The notes beneath the pieces were generated by a model. That model was not told the DNA's origin. It searched no databases and was given only the letters and a program-made list of their open reading frames with translations. From NCBI RefSeq assembly GCF_030694575.1, contig NZ_JAUYUS010000057.1:1-33125 (forward strand): DNA of 33,125 bases, given 5' to 3'. This DNA comes from Parvibaculum sp. Lineage in GTDB: Bacteria > Pseudomonadota > Alphaproteobacteria > Parvibaculales > Parvibaculaceae. Numbering within the stretch: the stretch's first letter is position 1; each line of letters begins with the position of its first letter. Shown here piece by piece: positions 27,438-33,125 of this stretch. Position numbers and translations under genes: made by a program.

Positions 27438-27761
27438 ATGCCTCTCATCAAATATATCGAAGCGAATGGAACGGAATATGCCGTGGAGGCCGAAAGCGGC
27501 ATCTCGGCGATGGAAGCCGCGGTGAAGAACAACGTGCCCGGCATCGACGGCGATTGCGGCGGCGCGGCCGCCTGCGCCACCTGCCACGTCTATGTCGATC
27601 CGGATTGGATCGGGAAGACAGGCCCGGCGGCGGAGGGCCTGGAGAAGAGCATGCTCGAATTCGCCGAAGACGTGCATGAGAACAGCCGCCTCGCCTGCCA
27701 GATCACGCTTAACGACGCACTTAACGGACTGGTCCTGAAGCTGCCGGAGAAGCAGCACTAA
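27438..27761 (+). CDS. [2Fe-2S] ferredoxin, partner of the P450
   Basis: The product has 107 residues, starting at an ATG behind GAGGAAA. Its cysteines C40, C46, C49 and C87 (the pattern [15 protein letters not shown], then RLACQITL) are those of putidaredoxin/adrenodoxin-type ferredoxins, which pass electrons to bacterial P450s. The gene follows the CYP153 gene by 11 bases, so the two are translated from one message. Its own terminator, at about 27787, has been split by the mobile element. Confidence 0.95.
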   Translation: MPLIKYIEANGTEYAVEAESGISAMEAAVKNNVPGIDGDCGGAAACATCHVYVDPDWIGKTGPAAEGLEKSMLEFAEDVHENSRLACQITLNDALNGLVLKLPEKQH

Positions 27762-27786
27762 CGGCATCGGGAGACGCCAGACAAGG

Positions 27787-27806
27787 AAAAGGGAGGCCGC
27801 GAGGCC
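27787..27806. terminator. Left half of a terminator split by the mobile element
   Basis: AAAAGGGAGGCC-GCGA-GGCC is the first arm, loop and inner 3' arm of a hairpin. Its missing part (TCCC and seven T residues) lies at 31056-31066 beyond the element. Rejoined, the hairpin has a 12-bp stem with a GCGA loop and T runs on both strands. As it stands, no T run follows on this side. Confidence 0.85.
27795..27806. repeat. Target-site duplication, left copy
   Basis: GGCCGCGAGGCC is repeated in the same direction at 31044-31055. The true duplication may be shorter, because the GGCC next to the inverted repeats is itself a palindrome: lengths of 12, 10, 8, 6 or 4 fit with terminal repeats of 25 to 29 bases. 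Confidence 0.8.
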
Positions 27807-27831
27807 CAGCCGTTCGGGTAACTGGTGGTTT
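27807..27831 (+). repeat. Left terminal inverted repeat
   Basis: It is a 25-base perfect match to the reverse complement of 31019-31043; the match extends to 29 bases if the adjoining GGCC is counted. It begins CAGCCGTTCGGG and ends GGTGGTTT. Confidence 0.93.
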
Positions 27832-27838
27832 AATGGGG

Positions 27839-27867
27839 AACACTATGGCTACATAGTGTTTGTAGCC
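27839..27867. other. Two mutually exclusive hairpins next to the left end
   Basis: AACACTATG/CATAGTGTT (27839-27847, 27852-27860) is a perfect 9-bp stem. GGCTAC/GTAGCC (27847-27852, 27862-27867) uses part of the same bases, so only one can form at a time. The position, eight bases inside the terminal repeat, could matter for transposase recognition or for an RNA made from this end. Confidence 0.6.
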
Positions 27868-28063
27868 GTAAGGATCTCTACTGTTGGTTGTGTGAAGCCC
27901 TAGAAACTAGTGGTTGCTAAGGGGGTAAGGGGTTAAGGACGTTCAATTTGAGGCTCTGCCAAGGTTTTCTGGGTCACCGCCTCAAACCTTGATACCTTTA
28001 TCGGTTCGACCTATATTTTTGCTTGAGACGCGACCCAAGAGATTGGGCTGCCTTCGTTCCGAG

Positions 28064-28083
28064 GCCCACGCGAAAGCGTGGGC
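28064..28083 (+). terminator. Hairpin with GAAA loop, possible inward terminator
   Basis: GCCCACGC-GAAA-GCGTGGGC is a perfect 8-bp stem, followed on the plus strand by TTTCGCGCTTCTT. The T run is interrupted, so termination is less sure than for the hairpin at 28395. Confidence 0.5.
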
Positions 28084-28394
28084 TTTCGCGCTTCTTACAT
28101 AATCCTTTTCCTGGTTCTATGTGGGTATGCGCCGCGCCTGTCTCTGACCATTCTTGATATTGCTGTTATTTACCAAGTGTTTAGATCTATTTTCCATGGC
28201 GGCCGTTACCGCGTTTCTCTTGACTTTTGCTCTTGCCACTGCCATGTTGTTTCTACCGGTGCAGATCGACTGAGGCTTTGTGGAGCCTATTTTAGGTAGC
28301 AAAGCTGATAGCACTGGGGTCGTTGAGCGCATGCGTTCAATCACTTGCCTAGAGCTGTGGGCCGAAAGGTTTGACATTAGTCGAGGAATTACTC

Positions 28395-28425
28395 GGGGGA
28401 GACGAAAGTCTCCCCCTTATTTTTT
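28395..28425 (+). terminator. Intrinsic terminator on the plus strand inside the element
   Basis: GGGGGAGAC-GAAA-GTCTCCCCC is a perfect 9-bp stem followed by TTATTTTTT. There is no T run on the minus strand, so it acts on plus-strand transcripts only, though no plus-strand gene is seen upstream inside the element. Confidence 0.88.
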
Positions 28426-28497
28426 GGAGCAAGATCTCTCCTCTGGCCAACGGGACATTGGAAACTGTTTTTAGTCGCTCGGCTGAAGCATGCGACT

Positions 28498-29043
28498 CTA
28501 AAAATAACGCTCTCCATTCCATGTAAGCTCTGCGACCTTTCCAAATGGCATATTTTTAATGATGCCGACTCTCTCTCCTCGCGGATATGCGCTTTCTACA
28601 TATAAGTCGAGAGGTAGGAGTTCGTCTCTCAAATTCTCATGCGGCTTCTTCAGGGTAAAGAAGCAGCAGTATCTTTGTTGCGCACCGTGCTCCGGCGATA
28701 TGTAGATTTGGAATGTGTGCCAATTTCTCTTGGTAGTAGTGAGACCGACAGATGTTCCTGGCTTTTTGATTAGGCCGTCGATGATACCAACAAGCATTGA
28801 TGTGCATGAGTGTCTCTCGGGACAGAAAACCCTCAGTGGATTTTCGCCGACCGTCACGTCGTCATCGGCTTTGATATCAGGTAATTTAATTTCACGCGAA
28901 ATACAATGATCGCTGAAGCGAACCCTGACACTAAAAGTAACTGTAGTGTCTTCTCGGGTTCTCCAAGCGAAAGTCTTAAACGACTGCCTAAGATGGCCAA
29001 GCTCAAAAATTTCTCCACGATAGGAAATGTCCCGAATATCCAT
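28498..29043 (-). CDS. Unknown 181-aa protein carried by the mobile element
   Basis: The product has 181 residues from ATG 29041-29043; a TTG 12 bases upstream is possible. No named domain is recognised. The spaced phrases VRFSDHCISREI, RVFCPERHSCTSM, RNWHTFQIYIS, CCFFTLKKP and LDLYVESAYPRGE resemble an uncharacterised bacterial family that I have seen with an HCxxR motif and an SAY motif, without a known role. There is no signal peptide or membrane segment. It lies 56 bases downstream of the transposase-like gene, probably on the same transcript, and is more A/T-rich than it. It may be a transposition helper, a regulator or cargo. Confidence 0.75.
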   Translation of the reverse strand: MDIRDISYRGEIFELGHLRQSFKTFAWRTREDTTVTFSVRVRFSDHCISREIKLPDIKADDDVTVGENPLRVFCPERHSCTSMLVGIIDGLIKKPGTSVGLTTTKRNWHTFQIYISPEHGAQQRYCCFFTLKKPHENLRDELLPLDLYVESAYPRGERVGIIKNMPFGKVAELTWNGERYF

Positions 29044-29099
29044 GAGCGCCCACAAAAAATAGAATGCTCAAAAGTATATACGACCAATCGTTCTCCATT

Positions 29100-30914
29100 T
29101 CACTCTCTCTTTGGTGTCCAGTAAATGATGTCCTCAAATCTAACGGGCCCCTTCGCCAGACCGAACTTCACCGCCGGCGTGCTCTTGCCGTCTTTCGTGC
29201 GGACGTAGTTCGTATAGACACGGAATATCTCAAGCATCTGTAGAACCCGCTTCGGGTCGTAGGCGTGATAGCCGCTCCAGAGACGGCTGGCATTCGAGCG
29301 CGTGGGGATGGGGCGCTCCAGATAATTGATTTTCCTCCGCAGGCGCATGAAATAGTTGTCCACCGGCGCAAGCGTCGCGCCTGCCAGCGTCCATCCGATA
29401 CGCTCCGGAGTCTTGTTGCCGGTATTGGTCAGATAGAGAATACGGCGCATCGGCTCGTTTATCGTGCTGCGGGGGTGAGATATCCAGCGCTTGCGCCAGT
29501 CGGGTTCGCCTGAAACGGCCGCCGCATACTCATTCGCCATGAATTTCACGATTGCCGCCTGCTCCGTATCGCCGGAAGCGAGCGCGAGCGAGGCAACGAC
29601 CTTGTTGGACTTGCGCATCAGGTCCTTCTTCTCATCGATGGTCATCTGCTTCTGGAACTGGACATAGGCCATTTCGGCTTCTTCCATCAGAATCTTCGGT
29701 GCGAAGGCGGAGATGAAGGCGGCGCGGAGGACTTCGTCCTGGTCGCAGTAGATGGTTGCGTATCTGGCGCCCGAGACGAAGCGGCGAACCAGCCTGGCAT
29801 GCGCATAGGCCGTGTAATCGAGATGCGTCATCACACCATCGGGCGACAACTGATTTTTCCTGCCAGGCAAGTCCGGACGCTCCGGGTCAGGCAAGGCGTT
29901 CTCCCAACGGCTCTTCGCGGCAATCAGTTCGTCCACCGTCATTTCTTCGCCATCGAAATTCGGACGAATATCCGTTCTCGATTTTCCGGCCATCCGCTCG
30001 AATTCGGCATTGAGCCAATATTGCGATTGGGCCCGGAAGTAGCTTCGCCTGTCGGGTGCGAAATCGCCATTTACGGCCGCGGCGTCTTCGACCTCGGTCT
30101 GGTTTATATCGGGGTCGAAGTTGAGGTGATGACCGAGCACATATCCGCTATCGGCTTCCACCGTACAAATAGCGGTGAGCTGAATGTTTTTCCGGGCTGA
30201 CTTGCTGCGCCAGTTTATCATGTAGTCCTGCCGGTCGACGCAGAGCCGCACGCGCTTTCTCTCGATGCGATGGGCACGGCTCTCGCGCTCGCCGGCGAAC
30301 CCTCGGCACTGGCGATAGAGAAAGTCGAGCTTGTCATAAACGGCCGCCGCCGAAAGACCCGTTACTTCCATGATGCCGCGGAGCGGCTTCTTCGACACGA
30401 CTTCGGCAAAGACAGTGCGATTGAAATGCGGCACCTTCTGCCGCACCGTCGACTTAATCGTTACCGAGAAGGTTCTCCGGCAGGCCTTACATCTGAACCG
30501 CTGGGCCCCGCCGCGGCTTCCCTGCGAGACATAGGCTTCCGGACGGGAATACACGCCGGCGCCGGCGTTCTCGCAGCCCGGCGCCTGGCACGATGGCTCT
30601 GGCCGCGGCTCCAGATAGGCGGAGATGCGAGACAGCTCCGCGGCGATTGCCGCATTGCTCTTGATTGAGTGTGTTCGAAGGCACCGCTTACATTTGAGGA
30701 AGCTGTCCGGCGCCAACTTCGCTTCACCGGTCAGAACATAGTCATCCCGTACTGCCGCCGTGCCCGACGATGGGCGACCTCTGGGAACGAATGGCCTTGC
30801 CGGATTGCCGAAATTCGAACAGGTGGGATTGCGGCAGGAATTGACCTGGATATCCCGGAAAGCGCCGGGAATCCGGGGCATACCAGATGTTGATTTCCGT
30901 CCCTGCCCGGCCAT
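29100..30914 (-). CDS. Putative transposase with duplicated zinc-finger module
   Basis: The product has 604 residues from ATG 30912-30914 (GTGAGG site). The N-terminal 150 residues hold two similar modules: C27-x4-C32 with C75-x2-C78, and C109-x4-C114 with C142-x2-C145 (SCRNPTC/SCQAPGC and LKCKRC/FRCKAC). A helix-turn-helix-like stretch follows at about 165-200 (LRGIMEVTGLSAAAVYDKL). A DDE-like core is suggested by D227 in RLCVDRQDYM, D391 or D393 in ATIYCDQDEVLRAAF, and D519 in LAPVDNYFMRLRRKINY. The last phrase recalls the HNxxLR region of IS1-type transposases. The overall order (zinc ribbon, HTH, DDE core) fits IS1 and IS1595 relatives, but this protein is about twice the usual length, so the family call is tentative. 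Confidence 0.75.
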   Translation of the reverse strand: MAGQGRKSTSGMPRIPGAFRDIQVNSCRNPTCSNFGNPARPFVPRGRPSSGTAAVRDDYVLTGEAKLAPDSFLKCKRCLRTHSIKSNAAIAAELSRISAYLEPRPEPSCQAPGCENAGAGVYSRPEAYVSQGSRGGAQRFRCKACRRTFSVTIKSTVRQKVPHFNRTVFAEVVSKKPLRGIMEVTGLSAAAVYDKLDFLYRQCRGFAGERESRAHRIERKRVRLCVDRQDYMINWRSKSARKNIQLTAICTVEADSGYVLGHHLNFDPDINQTEVEDAAAVNGDFAPDRRSYFRAQSQYWLNAEFERMAGKSRTDIRPNFDGEEMTVDELIAAKSRWENALPDPERPDLPGRKNQLSPDGVMTHLDYTAYAHARLVRRFVSGARYATIYCDQDEVLRAAFISAFAPKILMEEAEMAYVQFQKQMTIDEKKDLMRKSNKVVASLALASGDTEQAAIVKFMANEYAAAVSGEPDWRKRWISHPRSTINEPMRRILYLTNTGNKTPERIGWTLAGATLAPVDNYFMRLRRKINYLERPIPTRSNASRLWSGYHAYDPKRVLQMLEIFRVYTNYVRTKDGKSTPAVKFGLAKGPVRFEDIIYWTPKRE

Positions 30915-30946
30915 TCTGCCTCACGAAGATTTCTTCGCGATCCAAT

Positions 30947-30980
30947 GAAAAGCGGGACAGCCGCCAAGTGGCTGTCCCGC
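30947..30980 (-). terminator. Inward-facing terminator-like hairpin before the transposase gene
   Basis: GCGGGACAGCC/GGCTGTCCCGC is a perfect 11-bp stem (30952-30962, 30970-30980), followed on the minus strand by TTTTC. It stands between the right end of the element and the transposase start, so it would stop transcripts coming from ftsH, and perhaps dampen those of the transposase itself. Confidence 0.75.
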
Positions 30981-31021
30981 CTGTCACTTTAGACAGAGTT
31001 TCAGGATTGTTCTACCTGAAA
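30981..31021. other. Two further hairpins at the right end
   Basis: CTGTC/GACAG (30981-30996) and TTTCAGG/CCTGAAA (30999-31021) follow directly on the larger hairpin, the second running into the right terminal repeat. Three stems in a row in 70 bases suggest a structured end, as a transposase binding region or leader RNA. Confidence 0.55.
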
Positions 31022-31043
31022 CCACCAGTTACCCGAACGGCTG
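31019..31043 (-). repeat. Right terminal inverted repeat
   Basis: It is the perfect reverse complement of 27807-27831 and ends CGAACGGCTG. Confidence 0.93.
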
Positions 31044-31055
31044 GGCCGCGAGGCC
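31044..31055. repeat. Target-site duplication, right copy
   Basis: GGCCGCGAGGCC, identical and in the same direction as 27795-27806. Confidence 0.8.
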
Positions 31056-31066
31056 TCCCTTTTTTT
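31044..31066. terminator. Right half of the split terminator
   Basis: GGCC-GCGA-GGCC followed by TCCC and seven T residues. With the AAAAGGGA now at 27787-27794 it forms the original bidirectional terminator of the ferredoxin gene and ftsH. For ftsH the hairpin now lacks its second arm beyond GGCC, so its transcripts would read into the element. Confidence 0.85.
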
Positions 31067-31095
31067 CTTTGGACTTGGTCTGCCGGACCGACTCC

Positions 31096-33021
<1,926 letters not shown>

Positions 33022-33125
33022 GGTTCTTACCTTTTCTCACCTGAGGACAGGTATCGCTTTGCAGGGTGCGTGCCAGCTTGCCCCCGCTTCTCGACCGTTT
33101 CTAATCTAGAAGAACATAGTGAGCA

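Larger units (their letters stand above)
27832..28497. other. Hairpin-rich left end of the element, no clear gene
   Basis: None of the short open frames here has a ribosome site or recognisable product. A plus-strand peptide frame of about 39 hydrophobic residues ends at 28273 but lacks a convincing start. The stretch holds alternative hairpins at 27839-27867, a GAAA-loop hairpin at 28064-28083, a near-palindrome TTGAGCGCATGCGTTCAA around 28323-28340, and a strong plus-strand terminator at 28395-28425. A last inverted repeat (28468-28504) covers the stop codon of the small gene. Confidence 0.6.
27807..31043. mobile_element. 3.2-kb transposable element inserted in a terminator
   Basis: The element is bounded by perfect 25-bp inverted repeats (27807-27831 and 31019-31043, starting CAGCCGTTCGGGTAACTGG) and flanked by a direct repeat of up to 12 bases. 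It carries, on the minus strand, a transposase-like gene (29100-30914) and a small gene of unknown function (28498-29043). It also has a hairpin-rich left end without clear genes. The base composition of 27832-29100 is visibly more A/T-rich than that of the chromosome around it. I cannot assign it to a named insertion-sequence family with confidence; the zinc finger-HTH-DDE layout recalls IS1 and IS1595 relatives. Undamaged ends and genes suggest a recent insertion. Confidence 0.88.

Noticed and set aside
28078-28299. A 73-codon hydrophobic plus-strand frame in the left end of the mobile element
   Set aside because: It begins at a GTG inside a hairpin, lacks a ribosome site, and shows no family pattern; a real peptide here cannot be excluded.
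28117-28377. An 86-codon minus-strand frame in the left end of the mobile element
   Set aside because: No ribosome site precedes its ATG and the basic product has no motif.
28468-28504. Inverted repeat TTTTTAGTCGC/GCGACT-C-TAAAAA considered as a terminator of the small gene
   Set aside because: On both strands the T run is before the stem and the A run after it, the reverse of an intrinsic terminator.
33022-33125. Possible end of tilS or another gene upstream of ftsH
   Set aside because: Only about 100 bases are visible and no frame with family features can be read in them.

Overview
The window looks like chromosome from a high-GC alphaproteobacterium. The signs are GC-rich codon use, a serC leader RNA of the type described in Alphaproteobacteria, small PAS_5-type proteins, alphaproteobacterial palindromic repeats, and a CYP153-type alkane hydroxylase. 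A Parvibaculum-like or related Rhizobiales hydrocarbon degrader would fit, but that placement is inferred from gene content only. About 25 protein genes are supported. I see no rRNA, tRNA or CRISPR array.

Layout. 1-3.4 kb: a cut-off phospholipase D-like lipoprotein (-), a D-aminoacylase-family amidohydrolase (+), a 163-bp palindromic repeat element and a Mug/TDG-type DNA glycosylase (-). 3.4-6.2 kb: a spacer with REP-like palindromes, then a thiamine unit on the minus strand: TPP riboswitch, small membrane protein, thiC. 6.2-9.7 kb: a nitronate monooxygenase, two MAPEG membrane proteins, a terminator and a lipase-like hydrolase. 9.8-18.1 kb: purA, then a pirin-osmC-pentapeptide operon, two PAS_5 paralogues flanking a membrane protein, and the serine operon serC-serA with its promoter and leader RNA. 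18.2-22.1 kb: a DMT-family exporter, a LysE exporter, a PhzF-like protein and a divergent MocR regulator with operator-like palindromes between them. 22.1-25.3 kb: thiD, glmM and folP. 25.3-27.8 kb: a TetR regulator divergent from a CYP153 P450 and its [2Fe-2S] ferredoxin. 31.1-33.0 kb: ftsH.

The most interesting item is a 3.2-kb mobile element at about 27.8-31.0 kb. It has perfect 25-bp terminal inverted repeats and a direct repeat of up to 12 bp on each side. It sits exactly in the loop of a hairpin that, once rejoined, is a strong bidirectional terminator between the ferredoxin gene and ftsH. The element encodes a 604-aa transposase-like protein with a duplicated zinc-finger module and a 181-aa protein of unknown function. 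It also has a hairpin-rich, apparently non-coding left end of about 670 bp. Terminator-like hairpins facing inward near both ends could shield it from host transcription.

How the genes fit together. thiC and thiD supply the thiamine pyrimidine under TPP control. serC and serA make serine. glmM and folP are the peptidoglycan-precursor and folate steps that often follow ftsH in this class; here the alkane-oxidation block and the mobile element separate them from ftsH. CYP153 plus ferredoxin would hydroxylate alkanes at the terminal carbon, probably repressed by the TetR protein acting at an inverted repeat over the promoter.
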